Program-made: the position numbers and the translations under genes
Shown: piece by piece, positions 14,955 through 24,537 of the stretch
How the letters are laid out: the number at the start of each line of letters is the position of its first letter
How positions within the stretch are numbered: the stretch's first letter is position 1
The notes under the pieces: generated by a model
What the model saw: only the letters and a program-made list of their open reading frames with translations
What the model was told of the DNA's origin: nothing
Database searches by the model: none
From: Segatella cerevisiae
GTDB lineage: Bacteria; Bacteroidota; Bacteroidia; Bacteroidales; Bacteroidaceae
Length of the DNA stretch: 32,520 bases
Reading direction: 5' to 3'
Assembly (NCBI RefSeq): GCF_024054555.1
Contig: NZ_JAMXLY010000041.1
Location: 1 to 32,520, forward strand

Positions 14955-17282
14955 TTACTTTTGATTATTAGAATTATCTCCCAGCAGTTCCGTAATCATC
15001 TGGTCCACTTCTGTATTTACCCGTTTAAAATTCCGGGTAAGCATGGTCTCCTTTTCCCGGTTGTCCTTGAATGCATACTTCTTAGGCAACTCCTTGTAGT
15101 AACCTTCTTCTTTCTTTATCCTTCCCATATTAAAATTGGTTTTACAGAAGTATTTGGTGGTCTTGAATTCAGGTGAGTTTTCAAGATCAATGCTGTTCAA
15201 GACATTCATATCCGTTGGAGTGAAGTCCCGGGCAGCCTGTCCCGCCAGCCATCCGGTGGCCATATCCGCTATCTTGGCGGCAGGCACGAGATAATCCATT
15301 TTTTCCGAGAGAGAAGTAGATACTTTCTGATCATTGACGGTAACGGAACGACTGGTCTGTTTGACCTTTCCGAAGACATCATTCTGTGCCCATTCCAGTG
15401 TTTCCTTGTTACGTGCGGCTCCCAAAAAGATATTACCGCAGGTCGTGATAATCTTCTGCATCCCGTTCTTGCCGTAGTCGGCTTCTAGTTGGGGAAGTTC
15501 CTGGAAACCTAAAGTGACGGAAACTTTATTGCTTCGTGCGGTGCCGATAAGACGGTCTATCTTATGGAAGTAGAGAGTTGGCAGCTCATCGACGATGATG
15601 CTTACGGGAAGATTGCCCTTGCTGTTGACACGGGTAACAAGGCGGTTCAGGATCAGTGCATTCAGGGAACCGATCACCTGTTCTTTTTCCGGATCATTGG
15701 CGATGACCAGATAAGAAGGATGATCCCTGTCTGAAATCTTCAGGTCAAAGTCATCACCCGTAAACACCCAGTAGGCTTCAGGAGATACAAGCCTTGCCGC
15801 ACTGACCCGCAGCGTACCCACCATTCCTTCCAACTGGTCCATGGCTTTGTTCTGATAAGCACTCTGGAAAGGCGCCATCAGGGACATGATCTTTTCATCC
15901 TGCATCAGTATATCAAAAACATCATCGTAGGAATGTCCCAGGAAACTGAGGACATGGGGCATATCAGAATATTCTCCAGTGATGGAATCCGGTTCAACCC
16001 GTTCTCCCTTGCAGTTCTCATACCAGGAATCCTCTATCCTGACAGACTGTCCGTCCTTCGAGGTGTATTCGAGTCCTTTCAACTCCACAAACATACCGTC
16101 TGCATCGGTGGAGAGGTTCCGGCTTTGACTATCGACAAAGTCCAGTACCGTATGGCCTTTTTCATCCAGAGCTTCATAGTCTGACCACCTGCGGATGACC
16201 AGCAGCAGTTTCTTGCCGTTGCAGGAGGAGATATAGTGTCTCAGTTTCTCTCCCTTTCGGAAACCCGTAGGATGGAAATTGACGAAGAAATAGATGATGC
16301 TGGCCAGAAAGTTCTCTGCCGAATGAGTAAAGAAATCATCCGAACCTCCTTTTTTGTCGCCTCCTCCTTTGTTTAAGGAAGCGATCAGCGTGGCAGCAGT
16401 CTCGGAAGCGGCAGCAAGGTCCGGGATATATTTTCTCTGAATAGGATTTACCCGGTTGGAATACTCAACATCAGTGAAATTGACGATATTGAAATCACAG
16501 TTTTCAGGCAGATGACCATAACGCTTGTTCTTGCAGTACTGATAAAACAGGTTTCTGGCCAGTGTCGGAAACTTATAGTCATACACCATCATGGCAAAGC
16601 CCTTGGCACTGTGCTGGCGGATAAAAGGGTCGATGATACCAAAAGACTTTCCCGATCCCGGAGTGCCCAGGACCATCGTGGCCCGGAAAGGATTGATGAT
16701 GTTGATCCAGCCCTTGTGCATCCTGCCTCTGAAATAATAGATCATGGGGATATTGACGGAATACCCGTTCTCTACCTTTTCCTCACTTTGTTCAAAACTC
16801 TCATTCTCGAAGTTGAAACGGTCATCACCGACTTTCATCTGATAATAGCGGGCAATGCCATCCAGTCCCTGGTGGACGAGCATGGTGCCGAGGATGGACG
16901 AGAGGGCATAAAGACAACGGTTGACAGGAATTCCGGCCCAATAGCCTCCCCAGTTGCCGATATGCAGATAGATACAGAGGAATATCAACACAAAGCCTAC
17001 GATGACAGGATAAATCACCATGGTCTTTATATTGAACCTCAGGCTTTTCCTTGCCCTTGTACCGATACAGGTAATAGCAATACAGATCAGTTCCATGACC
17101 TTGCAACTCACTACGCTGTTGAAGACCCTGAACCTCGCAATCAGCTCCAGCAGAAAAGCAGTAAGCTTATTGTCCGTGGTGATCGGCAGGTTCATTACCA
17201 GTTCGATGATCAGGCAAAGATAGATGCAGCTGCGGAAGGTGTTGTATATCTGTTGCTGCTCACGGGTCTCTTCTGTTGGCAT
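14955..17282 (-). CDS. VirD4/TraG-type conjugative coupling ATPase
   Basis: This 775-residue protein is the type IV coupling protein that brings the relaxase-DNA complex to the secretion channel. N-terminal membrane helices lie within about 15-140 (YPVIVGFVLIFLCIYLHIG is the clearest). Walker A GTPGSGKS is at 206-213, and Walker B SIIVDELPT at 561-569 is followed by LYFHKIDRLIGTARSNKVS and LGFQELPQLEADYG, the usual sensor/motif III region. Its N-terminus resembles the Bacteroidetes YWFCY coupling proteins encoded next to mobilization genes. It is the last gene of the tra operon, 70 bp after the lipoprotein gene. The relaxase expected nearby is not in the window, since a defence cassette follows instead. 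Confidence 0.9.
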   Translation of the reverse strand: MPTEETREQQQIYNTFRSCIYLCLIIELVMNLPITTDNKLTAFLLELIARFRVFNSVVSCKVMELICIAITCIGTRARKSLRFNIKTMVIYPVIVGFVLIFLCIYLHIGNWGGYWAGIPVNRCLYALSSILGTMLVHQGLDGIARYYQMKVGDDRFNFENESFEQSEEKVENGYSVNIPMIYYFRGRMHKGWINIINPFRATMVLGTPGSGKSFGIIDPFIRQHSAKGFAMMVYDYKFPTLARNLFYQYCKNKRYGHLPENCDFNIVNFTDVEYSNRVNPIQRKYIPDLAAASETAATLIASLNKGGGDKKGGSDDFFTHSAENFLASIIYFFVNFHPTGFRKGEKLRHYISSCNGKKLLLVIRRWSDYEALDEKGHTVLDFVDSQSRNLSTDADGMFVELKGLEYTSKDGQSVRIEDSWYENCKGERVEPDSITGEYSDMPHVLSFLGHSYDDVFDILMQDEKIMSLMAPFQSAYQNKAMDQLEGMVGTLRVSAARLVSPEAYWVFTGDDFDLKISDRDHPSYLVIANDPEKEQVIGSLNALILNRLVTRVNSKGNLPVSIIVDELPTLYFHKIDRLIGTARSNKVSVTLGFQELPQLEADYGKNGMQKIITTCGNIFLGAARNKETLEWAQNDVFGKVKQTSRSVTVNDQKVSTSLSEKMDYLVPAAKIADMATGWLAGQAARDFTPTDMNVLNSIDLENSPEFKTTKYFCKTNFNMGRIKKEEGYYKELPKKYAFKDNREKETMLTRNFKRVNTEVDQMITELLGDNSNNQK

Positions 17283-17352
17283 CGTTTATCAGTTTTTATG
17301 GATAGGGAAGGCTTCTGGCATTCTGCTCTGTTCATGTTTCTCAGCCTTGACG

Positions 17353-18021
17353 TTACCGGATGTTGAGGATCAGGCGGACCCGGCTCTTGCTTTTCTTATA
17401 TGTTGAAGTGACATAACCGCTGTTCAGGCTTACCGTATAATAGTATTCCTGTCCGGTGGCACCGGAGCTCCCGTCCTGGGATGTGCTGAAATACTGCCTC
17501 CGGGAGAAGCCATCACCTCCGATGAGCGTCATGGAACGTTTGACCAGGTCGAGACAGGTAGACAAGGCCTTCAGATCTCCAGCAGAAGGAAGCACCCATC
17601 CCGTAATCTTGGAGGAATAGCCGTCCAAAGTTTCAAGGGCAGGGAAGTGACGGGCGAAATCCGAGGCAAGGATGGCCGCGGTATTCTCCTGCCCGCACAT
17701 CGTCACGGCATCATTGATGACATTGCCGATGGTGCCCAGCGAGTCAGAATAGATATAACTGCCCATTTCCTGCCGGGCCACAACAAGGGCTGTATCCCCA
17801 TGAACAGCAAAGATAACACCCACAGCATCGTCAGTCTCAGGATCATAACCTTCCGGACTGACTACCCGGTCATCAGAGAGATAAATATTGCCGATACGCA
17901 GGCTGCTGTCAAAAGCTTCGTCATGGTTCTCACAGGAAGTCAGGATACTAATGGCAAGCGCAAGCAGGGGCAGCATTATCGTACTGTTCATCTTAAAGAG
18001 GATTTTCTTTACCTGTTTCAT
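17353..18021 (-). CDS. Lipoprotein encoded within the tra operon
   Basis: From the start at 18021 the 222-residue product opens MKQVKKILFKMNS with a hydrophobic core ending ISILTSCE, a lipobox with the acylated Cys. The frame is open further upstream, but that would overlap the previous gene; starting at 18021 leaves a 10-bp gap. The C-terminal half (WVLPSAGDLKALSTCLDLV ... QEYYYTVSLNSGYV) resembles the DUF1566/Lcl-type fold in which a WxLP segment precedes a display-like domain. It probably sits on the outer membrane with the TraN/TraO proteins; its exact role in transfer is unknown. Confidence 0.7.
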   Translation of the reverse strand: MKQVKKILFKMNSTIMLPLLALAISILTSCENHDEAFDSSLRIGNIYLSDDRVVSPEGYDPETDDAVGVIFAVHGDTALVVARQEMGSYIYSDSLGTIGNVINDAVTMCGQENTAAILASDFARHFPALETLDGYSSKITGWVLPSAGDLKALSTCLDLVKRSMTLIGGDGFSRRQYFSTSQDGSSGATGQEYYYTVSLNSGYVTSTYKKSKSRVRLILNIR

Positions 18022-18031
18022 CACCTTGTTT

Positions 18032-18529
18032 TTAAAAAGGAACCTTAATACCAATGAGCACGCCGTTGCGGAACGTGTCACCATGAAGGAAACTCACATC
18101 ATTCTTCTGGATGACCGAAAACTGTATTCCACAAGGGAAGATACAGTCGTATTCCAGTCCTCCCTCCACACCAAAGAAATAATCCCCGGTGTGGGAGCCG
18201 AAGACGGGGCCGACACGCAGTCGCAGCCTGGAGTTCTTGAAGCGTCTGACGCTCTTCTTATAGAGCAGTCCGCCGTCCCAATAGTGGTCTTTCCAGAAAA
18301 CTTTACTGCATACCCGGCCACAGACAGGGTCTCTATGCCAGCGGTCGCCAACCTCACCGAAGAGCTCCACGGCATCGCCATACTCGAGTTGCCGTTCATA
18401 ACCGGCAGTGACATTCAGCGTGGAGTTAAAAAGAAATCCTGAATTGATGTTTACATACCGGTCGCCTTCTCCCGCCCATACTGACGCCGTCAGCATCAGG
18501 ACGAAGATTATCATACCTGACTTTTTCAT
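18032..18529 (-). CDS. traO: TraO-like small outer-membrane beta-barrel protein
   Basis: This 165-residue protein has a signal peptide (MKKSGMIIFVLMLTASVWAGE) followed by alternating hydrophobic strands such as FLFNSTLNVTAGYERQLEYG, RLRLRVGPVFGSHTG and GVEGGLEYDCIF, and ends GVLIGIKVPF with a terminal Phe typical of outer-membrane barrels. It follows traN with a 4-bp gap, the position of TraO in Bacteroides conjugative transposons. Sequence similarity to known TraO proteins is weak by eye, so the name rests on position, size and fold. Confidence 0.6.
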   Translation of the reverse strand: MKKSGMIIFVLMLTASVWAGEGDRYVNINSGFLFNSTLNVTAGYERQLEYGDAVELFGEVGDRWHRDPVCGRVCSKVFWKDHYWDGGLLYKKSVRRFKNSRLRLRVGPVFGSHTGDYFFGVEGGLEYDCIFPCGIQFSVIQKNDVSFLHGDTFRNGVLIGIKVPF

Positions 18530-18533
18530 AATT

Positions 18534-19472
18534 TTACCGGTTATAGGGTTTTTCCAGCGATTTCATCAGTTCCTCGCTGAAGCTGTCGGCATGCAGGATA
18601 TCCTCATATTCGATGGGGATACAGATGACCCTTCCGGAAATCTGATTCTCTGAAATTTCCAGCATAAGGACTTTCTCATCCGGGAAAGTAAGTTTGTTCA
18701 GGACAAGGACATTGCGGTAGCCTTTCTGAAAACTGGTCGCCTTGTTCAGACTATAGACAGGAGTCAGCTCGATCGTCTGGGTATTCGTGGCCTTAGTCTC
18801 TTTTTTATCGGTGAGTTTGACGCGTATCTCACTGATGTCATACTTGATTTTCGTCTTGTTATAGAGGGAGAAATCGATGAAGAAATAATCATTGATGCTA
18901 TAGATATTGTTGATGACAGCCTTGATCCCGTTAGCGGAGGAGTGGAGACCATAAAACTTCCGGCCACTGCCATAGATCGCCCAGGCATACCGGGCCATCT
19001 CTCCCTCAGGCATGAGCACATCGGGATTGTCATAGCGTTTCATATCCTCCTGCCTGACCTTGAAGATGGCATCTGCCCGGTTAGGCCCCTGCGTATAGAT
19101 GACGTTGAACTGGGCCAGATGGCGCTCACCGATAAGGGTGAGGGTACCGAGCAGTTCGTTGTCGTACATCCTGTGTGCCGGTTTGATCCGGACGATGTTG
19201 TCCTCACACTGGTTGCCGACAATATTTGCCGTAGAAATATCCACGAGCTTGATATTCTCCGGCATGATGATATGCGTGGTGACCTCCTTATTGACATAGA
19301 TGTTACTCCGCCGGATACCCTCATTGAAGACAGAAGTCTCCTGAGGGACAGGGGTATGGATATACCGTGCCTTTACGGTGGTGTCCCTGAGTATGGAAGT
19401 ATACTTCTTCTGTGCGCCGGCCGGGAGTGATAACAGGGTCACCGCAGCCAGCAATGCAAAAATCTTTTTCAT
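18534..19472 (-). CDS. traN: Conjugative transfer protein TraN (VirB9-like, DUF4138)
   Basis: This 312-residue protein has a signal peptide (MKKIFALLAAVTLLSLPAGAQ) and the TraN/DUF4138 pattern: EVTTHIIMPENIKLVDIS, a THII/MPE segment followed by RIKPAH, and a C-terminal NVLVLNKLTFPDEKVLMLEI. TraN is thought to be the VirB9-like part of the outer-membrane core complex, working with TraM. It lies 11 bp after traM. The length matches the family. Confidence 0.85.
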   Translation of the reverse strand: MKKIFALLAAVTLLSLPAGAQKKYTSILRDTTVKARYIHTPVPQETSVFNEGIRRSNIYVNKEVTTHIIMPENIKLVDISTANIVGNQCEDNIVRIKPAHRMYDNELLGTLTLIGERHLAQFNVIYTQGPNRADAIFKVRQEDMKRYDNPDVLMPEGEMARYAWAIYGSGRKFYGLHSSANGIKAVINNIYSINDYFFIDFSLYNKTKIKYDISEIRVKLTDKKETKATNTQTIELTPVYSLNKATSFQKGYRNVLVLNKLTFPDEKVLMLEISENQISGRVICIPIEYEDILHADSFSEELMKSLEKPYNR

Positions 19473-19483
19473 ATCTTTGTTCT

Positions 19484-20671
19484 TTATTCGTTGTTTCCTG
19501 TATTGATGAGATAGACAATCGTGTTATATTTGATACGGGCCTTGTTCTTGCGGATATTGTTCGCCACGGCATTCGATGCACTCTGGTACATATTCTGCAG
19601 GGTCTGAAGGGCAATGGACTCGCCGCTGAGCCCTGATCCGCCGCCATTGTCAAAGGTGACATTGTTCTGCATGGCCTGAGCTCCTGCTTCCTTCATCATA
19701 TCCCGGAAAGCTGACTCGGGGACATAGAAACCTTCCATGCCATCGTTGTCATAGACGGAAAGGCTGACACGGATGAACTTGTCCTTCACGAGGATACTGG
19801 TGATACTGGCCTTGACACGCTGCTGTCCGAAGCCTGTCACGATGCCATAGAGGTAGGTGCCCTTGCGGAGGACCGTCCCCTTGAGGGTGACGTCATCGAG
19901 AAGCTTGAAACGCAGACGGGTCCCTTCATGGGCCCTGGTGGTCTTGTCGATCATCGCCCTGATCAGCGGTTCATCGGCAGCGGATGGCGAGGCCAGCGTA
20001 TGGAACTGGTCTTCATTTGCGCTCTGCACCTTATGCAGGATGGCAATCTCCGGCTTTACAGTCCTGGACCTGCCCTTTCTCCTACCTTCGGGAAGGGAAG
20101 CGGGAGTGTCGCTGCCACCCACAGTCCCACCTGTATTCCTATCCAGGGATTTTTCATAAGCCCGCTGCCGGGCCACACTCCTGCGCTGGATAGCCGCTAT
20201 CTCCCTGGCATAGTCACCATACTCCTCTTGCTGGCTGCTGCCTGACGAAGAACCGCTTCCGGCATAGGAATTGATATGCTTCCGGCTCTCGGCAAGACTG
20301 CGTTCCATATCTTCCATCTGCTTCTGCTGGCGTTTCCGGTCAGCATTGGCCGCATCAATATTGTCAAGTTCCCGCTCACTATAGCCGCTTGTGGTGGAAT
20401 CTTTACTTTCATCCTCATCACCTATGCCGTCCACAGCGGTATAGGCTCCGTCCTCACTCATCCGCTGGTTCATATCAGACATCTTGTCGCCAATCCCCAC
20501 ATTCTCCGCCGCCGGCAGGGACATATTGATGGAATCGGTCGCGACACTTTTTTTAGGAGTATCGCTTCCTTTTCCCGAAAAGTTCAGGATGGTGTGGGCG
20601 AGGAAGAGCACCGGCAGGAGCGTAACCAGGGGGAGGATATATTTAGGTTGTTTGAAATTGATCTTATTCAT
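19484..20671 (-). CDS. traM: Conjugative transfer protein TraM (VirB10-like)
   Basis: This 395-residue protein has a short cytoplasmic start, one inner-membrane helix (about 12-30: ILPLVTLLPVLFLAHTIL), a long low-complexity Ser/Gly/Gln-rich periplasmic linker (about 50-200) and a C-terminal conserved domain (TRLRFKLLDDVTLKGTVLRK ... VKASITSILVKDKFI ... DGMEGFYVPESAFRD). This is the TraM layout, bridging inner and outer membranes like VirB10. The start codon overlaps the stop of the upstream gene (ATGA type). Confidence 0.87.
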   Translation of the reverse strand: MNKINFKQPKYILPLVTLLPVLFLAHTILNFSGKGSDTPKKSVATDSINMSLPAAENVGIGDKMSDMNQRMSEDGAYTAVDGIGDEDESKDSTTSGYSERELDNIDAANADRKRQQKQMEDMERSLAESRKHINSYAGSGSSSGSSQQEEYGDYAREIAAIQRRSVARQRAYEKSLDRNTGGTVGGSDTPASLPEGRRKGRSRTVKPEIAILHKVQSANEDQFHTLASPSAADEPLIRAMIDKTTRAHEGTRLRFKLLDDVTLKGTVLRKGTYLYGIVTGFGQQRVKASITSILVKDKFIRVSLSVYDNDGMEGFYVPESAFRDMMKEAGAQAMQNNVTFDNGGGSGLSGESIALQTLQNMYQSASNAVANNIRKNKARIKYNTIVYLINTGNNE

Positions 20672-21171
20672 CGTTTCTCCTTTGTTTTTATGGATTGGAT
20701 CAGATATTCCAGTTGATGGTACTTTACGATAATGGCAGCAGAATCCCGGTGGGTCTTACGGGGGAGCCGGACAAGGGAATCCAGCTGCTCCTTGAGGCAG
20801 ATACCCCTGGAAATCATCCCCCCAACCTGTCCGCCCTGCAGGGTCCTGGCATTCTGTATCTGATGCAGGCCGTCGAACATCGGACGGACATTGGCAATGG
20901 AACTGAGTTGAAGGTCATCCGGACTGCTGTTCTGATCACCGCTCTTCGTCAGATCTCCTATACTCAGGAAGATACCCATGAGGAGGGATACCGAAAGCAG
21001 ACCTGTCGTCCAACAGAGCGTCCTCTTCTTATGCATCCTTGCCAAACGGTTGGCAACGGCTATCCGCTCCCGAAGTCTTACCTTTTTCGCGAGTCTGTCC
21101 ACGAGTGTAGTGGCATGACGGGCTATCTTTTCATCCCGGGCTGTCTTTGCCTGTCTGAATCTTTTCTTCAT
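20668..21171 (-). CDS. Inner-membrane protein in the TraL position
   Basis: From the ATG at 21171 (MKKRFRQAK) the product is 167 residues: a strongly basic cytoplasmic part (about 1-50), one membrane helix (about 51-70, TLCWTTGLLSVSLLMGIF) and a periplasmic part. An earlier in-frame start exists at 21201 but would overlap traK. It sits between traK and traM, where CTnDOT-type elements have the smaller TraL, and overlaps traM by 4 nt. It is longer than the TraL/DUF3989 family, so homology is uncertain. Confidence 0.6.
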   Translation of the reverse strand: MKKRFRQAKTARDEKIARHATTLVDRLAKKVRLRERIAVANRLARMHKKRTLCWTTGLLSVSLLMGIFLSIGDLTKSGDQNSSPDDLQLSSIANVRPMFDGLHQIQNARTLQGGQVGGMISRGICLKEQLDSLVRLPRKTHRDSAAIIVKYHQLEYLIQSIKTKEKR

Positions 21172-21190
21172 ACTTGAATGGATTAGAGTA

Positions 21191-21790
21191 TTAATGGTCA
21201 AGATCCTTGTCTTCCAGAGTCCTCCAGTGGGTAATCAGCAGTCCGTGGGGATTGTTCTGGGTGCGGGGTACGTTGACCAGCTCACCGGTGGTGATGATAG
21301 AGCGTCTCAGATCACGGCTGCGGCGTTTGATCAACTGCGTGCCATAATAGGTAAACTTCCTCGTACGCTCATCGAGATGGATGGAGTCGCACATGATGGT
21401 ACAGACAGCCGAGGAGGAGACAATATCACTATAGAAACCGTTCTCTTCCATGGCCTGTTTCTGTTTCATGGCCGTGCCGTCCGCCATATACATCGCCTTG
21501 CCCAGTGTCCATTTGATATAATCGTCATCCGGGGGCAGGTTGAAGAAATACTGGTGAAAGAGCTGGATGTCCGCCTTGGCTTCCATCACGAAGTTGGCTT
21601 CCTGCTTGCTGCGTTCTGCCAGAAAGGGAATCTGCCCGTCGATGCAGTAGATCTGCCGGCGGTCATCGGTGATCAACTTCGCGGCATAATAGACAGTAAA
21701 AGCACAGATCACCGTACAGCCGCAGACGGTAAGAACGACTGTCAGCAGCGCAAGCCTTGTCTTTTGTTCCAAACTTTGTATCAACATCAT
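21191..21790 (-). CDS. traK: Conjugative transfer protein TraK (VirB8-like)
   Basis: This 199-residue protein has one N-terminal membrane helix (about 13-37: ALLTVVLTVCGCTVICAF) and a periplasmic domain. The C-terminal ITTGELVNVPRTQNNPHGLL followed by ITHWRTLEDKDL is a very characteristic TraK signature. TraK is the VirB8-like periplasmic scaffold. It lies 46 bp after traJ and before the TraL-position gene. Confidence 0.88.
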   Translation of the reverse strand: MMLIQSLEQKTRLALLTVVLTVCGCTVICAFTVYYAAKLITDDRRQIYCIDGQIPFLAERSKQEANFVMEAKADIQLFHQYFFNLPPDDDYIKWTLGKAMYMADGTAMKQKQAMEENGFYSDIVSSSAVCTIMCDSIHLDERTRKFTYYGTQLIKRRSRDLRRSIITTGELVNVPRTQNNPHGLLITHWRTLEDKDLDH

Positions 21791-21836
21791 GCAATATAAA
21801 ATTCAAATCTACTTTTTTGAAGAGGCTTCCTTTGAG

Positions 21837-23162
21837 TCAGCTCTTGCCATCCGGAGTTCCACCCCGCTTATAATTCGAGTCACTGGTACCGACATTATGC
21901 ATGGAGCGGGCACTGTCCGCCCCATGACTGTAGGCCTGTCCGACAAAGGTCTGAGAGGCGACAGTCCTTCCGGCTTCCCGGATCAGGCCGCCACCGTCAC
22001 TGTGAGCCTGCTGGGCAGCTCCCACGGCAGTTGCTGTACCTGTGGTTACTGCAGCTCCAATTCCTACAGCGGCACTTGTGCCTCCTGAAACGGCACCGCT
22101 GACGATACCGGCAGATACCGCTCCGGCCGTCGTCCCTGCACTGGAGCTTACACCGCCCGGAATCAGCCACGAGGCGACCTCCGGCACGAATCGGATGACG
22201 TATGCCCCGACCAGCATGCCCATGGCATACATACAGTTGGAACCGATACCCTGCAAGCCGAGCGCACCGATGGACCCCCAATTCGTCACCTGTCCTTTGA
22301 GAAGGGTGTCGTAGGCGGTGATGTCCTCCGTAAGATTATACATCAGGATGAAGTCCACATAGTAAAGACAGATATAGACCACGAAGCCCCATAGTGTCAG
22401 GCTGAGATACTTGGACATCCATTGAGACCAGGCATTGCTGAAAGGCGGCACGATACTCAGGGCAAACATGATGGGGGCAAAGGTCGCCAGGATAGTCAGG
22501 AAGATGCGCTGGGCCACCAGCATACCGTAATAGGACATCTGGAAGATCAGCTCCCCGATGAAACGGATGATGTCATTGATCCATTCCGAGGCCTTGGTCT
22601 CCGTGAGGACTGCTGCCCGCTGGGCATAGTCATTGATGGTACTTCCCAGGTTCTGCATGTTGTAGATGAGCTTGTCCCACCAGTGGGCATCCTCGCCGAT
22701 GGCCTGGACCTGCTTGGCCGTAGAAAGACTGTCCTGTATGGCCCTCAGCCGTCTGAGATAGCCGTCTTGTTTTTCCGCCACTTTCAGCTCCAGGGCCGCC
22801 ACTTCCCTGTTCTTGCTGACAGCCATCTGCTTGGTGGTATTTTCCAGAGCTTTCCCCGGAACGGCAAGCTCATTGCAGATCCAGGTACTTGAGGAGATGC
22901 ACATACTGAGCCCGATGATACGGAGGAGTTTCATCACATCCATGGCCCTGCGGCCGAGCATCATCATCCAACACTCATAACTACCCACACAGAGGGCAAG
23001 GCAGAGCCCCAGGATCCGGGCATAACCAACGGCACTGCCCAGAACGGCAGACCTTGGGAAGGTCTCCATGGCCACAAGCAGTTTGTCCAGACTCTGGTCA
23101 ATAGCCGGAAGGCCCATGGTCAGCAGATGACGGGCATAGATATCCAGTAGCAAATCCATCAT
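21837..23162 (-). CDS. traJ: Conjugative transfer protein TraJ (VirB6-like channel protein)
   Basis: From the ATG at 23162 (MMDLLLDIYARHLL) the product has 441 residues; the longer open frame runs into the previous gene. There are several membrane helices, including YARILGLCLALCVGSYECW, VAQRIFLTILATFAPIMFAL and LTLWGFVVYICLYYVDFILM. The C-terminal tail is rich in Ala, Gly, Ser and Thr (SSSAGTTAGAVSAGIVSGAV onwards) and hydrophilic at the end. This is the TraJ/VirB6 pattern: a polytopic inner-membrane part of the DNA channel. It starts 10 bp after the DUF5045-like gene. Confidence 0.85.
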   Translation of the reverse strand: MMDLLLDIYARHLLTMGLPAIDQSLDKLLVAMETFPRSAVLGSAVGYARILGLCLALCVGSYECWMMMLGRRAMDVMKLLRIIGLSMCISSSTWICNELAVPGKALENTTKQMAVSKNREVAALELKVAEKQDGYLRRLRAIQDSLSTAKQVQAIGEDAHWWDKLIYNMQNLGSTINDYAQRAAVLTETKASEWINDIIRFIGELIFQMSYYGMLVAQRIFLTILATFAPIMFALSIVPPFSNAWSQWMSKYLSLTLWGFVVYICLYYVDFILMYNLTEDITAYDTLLKGQVTNWGSIGALGLQGIGSNCMYAMGMLVGAYVIRFVPEVASWLIPGGVSSSAGTTAGAVSAGIVSGAVSGGTSAAVGIGAAVTTGTATAVGAAQQAHSDGGGLIREAGRTVASQTFVGQAYSHGADSARSMHNVGTSDSNYKRGGTPDGKS

Positions 23163-23172
23163 GATGTATCCT

Positions 23173-23847
23173 TTAATAATAGCTCTGTGCCATACCGACA
23201 AGATGGGCAACACGGCTGACCAGCTCCTGCATCTGCTTCCGGTATTCGATATAGGCTTTCTCCCTCCTGGCATTCTCCAGTCCGTAGGCGAGACCGGTCT
23301 TATGGATATAGCCGATACTGTTGCAGATCAGTTCATTCTGATTCTGGAGCTGGGTGACCTGATAACTGAGACGGCCCCTGCTTTTCTTCATGCAATAGAC
23401 AAGACCGTCATCAATATCATCCTGCATCCGGTTGTAGTCATCCTTGAAATCAATATAGACCAGATCCACGGAACGGTCAGCTGCACGGGCAAGCTCTTCC
23501 TGATACAGGGGTTTGATTTCCTGCCGTTCTTCCTCCGCCTTCTTCTCACCGGCTCTCTGCTCTTCCTCGGCGGCGGTGCGGTCGGGCATGATGGTCTTGG
23601 TATGAGACTTGCTCTCCTTGAAATGCACACGCAGTCCGGAGTGGAAGCCATGCCATTTCCATTTGGTATAAGCTCCACTGTAATCCTTGTGGAGAAAATA
23701 GTAATACCATCCCGGATCAAAATCCCACGGACCGGTCTCCATCGACCGCCATTGCTTCTCCTTCTGGGAGTCATGCTGCACTGACTGTGCCCTGCCGGTT
23801 ACCTTCAGGGAAAGGAAAAACAGAGCTAAAATCAGAAATCGTTTCAT
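23173..23847 (-). CDS. DUF5045-like secreted conjugation protein
   Basis: This 224-residue protein opens with a signal peptide (MKRFLILALFFLSLKVTGRAQ), followed by SVQHDSQKEKQWRSMETG and DPGWYYYFLHKDY, the recognisable start of the DUF5045 family found in Bacteroides tra operons. The middle (about 75-105) is Glu/Arg/Lys-rich and probably coiled coil, and the C-terminus (YIEYRKQMQELVSRVAHL) is helical. It lies between a secreted unknown and traJ. The position suggests a periplasmic VirB5-like or channel-associated role; this is inference. Confidence 0.65.
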   Translation of the reverse strand: MKRFLILALFFLSLKVTGRAQSVQHDSQKEKQWRSMETGPWDFDPGWYYYFLHKDYSGAYTKWKWHGFHSGLRVHFKESKSHTKTIMPDRTAAEEEQRAGEKKAEEERQEIKPLYQEELARAADRSVDLVYIDFKDDYNRMQDDIDDGLVYCMKKSRGRLSYQVTQLQNQNELICNSIGYIHKTGLAYGLENARREKAYIEYRKQMQELVSRVAHLVGMAQSYY

Positions 23848-23859
23848 ATTCTTCTTGTT

Positions 23860-24534
23860 TTATAGGTTATACCATTTACTGATTACTCCTTTTGCGATGC
23901 CGTCCGTTACATCGGAGTTCAGGATGTCCCAGATATAGTCATAATGAAAACCGCCGACCATCACGACACTGCACCAGGCGTATGCTTCTTCGATGATCGC
24001 CTTCATGTTGTCAATATACTCCCTGAGTTGATTGACCAGGTCGAGCTTTTCATCCATGGAGGCTTTCATGAGGTTGATGCTGCCGGCGGAAAGGGTGACG
24101 GCCATCTTCCGGATATTTTTCATCTCCCGGGCACAGGCATAACCGGCTTCTGTATAGTACCAGGCACACATAGGCTTGTGGAACAGGGTTCGGGCAGTGG
24201 AAGAGGTGAACCGTGCATATTCGTCAATGAGCTTGTAGAGATCGGTGCCCGTACCGGCCAGCGCACTGGAAAGAAGTATAGCACTGTAACCGCTGGAGAG
24301 TTTACTGTCCAGGGTTGACCGGGCAGCATTGAACTCCGTGGCTCCTTTGGTGACAATGCTCTGCTCTCCGAAACTGGCAGTCACCCTTGCCAGGGCCTGG
24401 TCTTCATTACCCTTGATGAGTTTGTGAAGGCTGATGAGCGCCTCAATAGTCGGAAGATCATGCGGCGTATCAAAAGCCTGGAGGGGCAGGATGGCCGTCA
24501 CCGCCACTAAAAGAAAGAATAGTCTTGCCTTCAT
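23860..24534 (-). CDS. Secreted tra-operon protein of unknown function
   Basis: This 224-residue protein has a signal peptide (MKARLFFLLVAVTAILPLQA) and a mostly helical mature part with IEALISLHKLIKGNEDQALA, YTEAGYACAREMKNIRKMAV and a C-terminal WDILNSDVTDGIAKGVISK. I do not recognise a named domain. Its start lies 3 bp after the stop of the preceding gene, and its general pattern (signal peptide, long helices, paired cysteines) resembles that neighbour, so the two may be functionally paired periplasmic components. Confidence 0.6.
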   Translation of the reverse strand: MKARLFFLLVAVTAILPLQAFDTPHDLPTIEALISLHKLIKGNEDQALARVTASFGEQSIVTKGATEFNAARSTLDSKLSSGYSAILLSSALAGTGTDLYKLIDEYARFTSSTARTLFHKPMCAWYYTEAGYACAREMKNIRKMAVTLSAGSINLMKASMDEKLDLVNQLREYIDNMKAIIEEAYAWCSVVMVGGFHYDYIWDILNSDVTDGIAKGVISKWYNL

Positions 24535-24537
24535 ACG

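Noticed and set aside
16512..17366. A long plus-strand frame (284 codons) antisense to the coupling ATPase, and other long antisense frames across the tra operon
   Set aside because: The minus-strand frames carry Walker motifs, signal peptides and family signatures; the antisense frames have no motifs and arise from the higher GC content.
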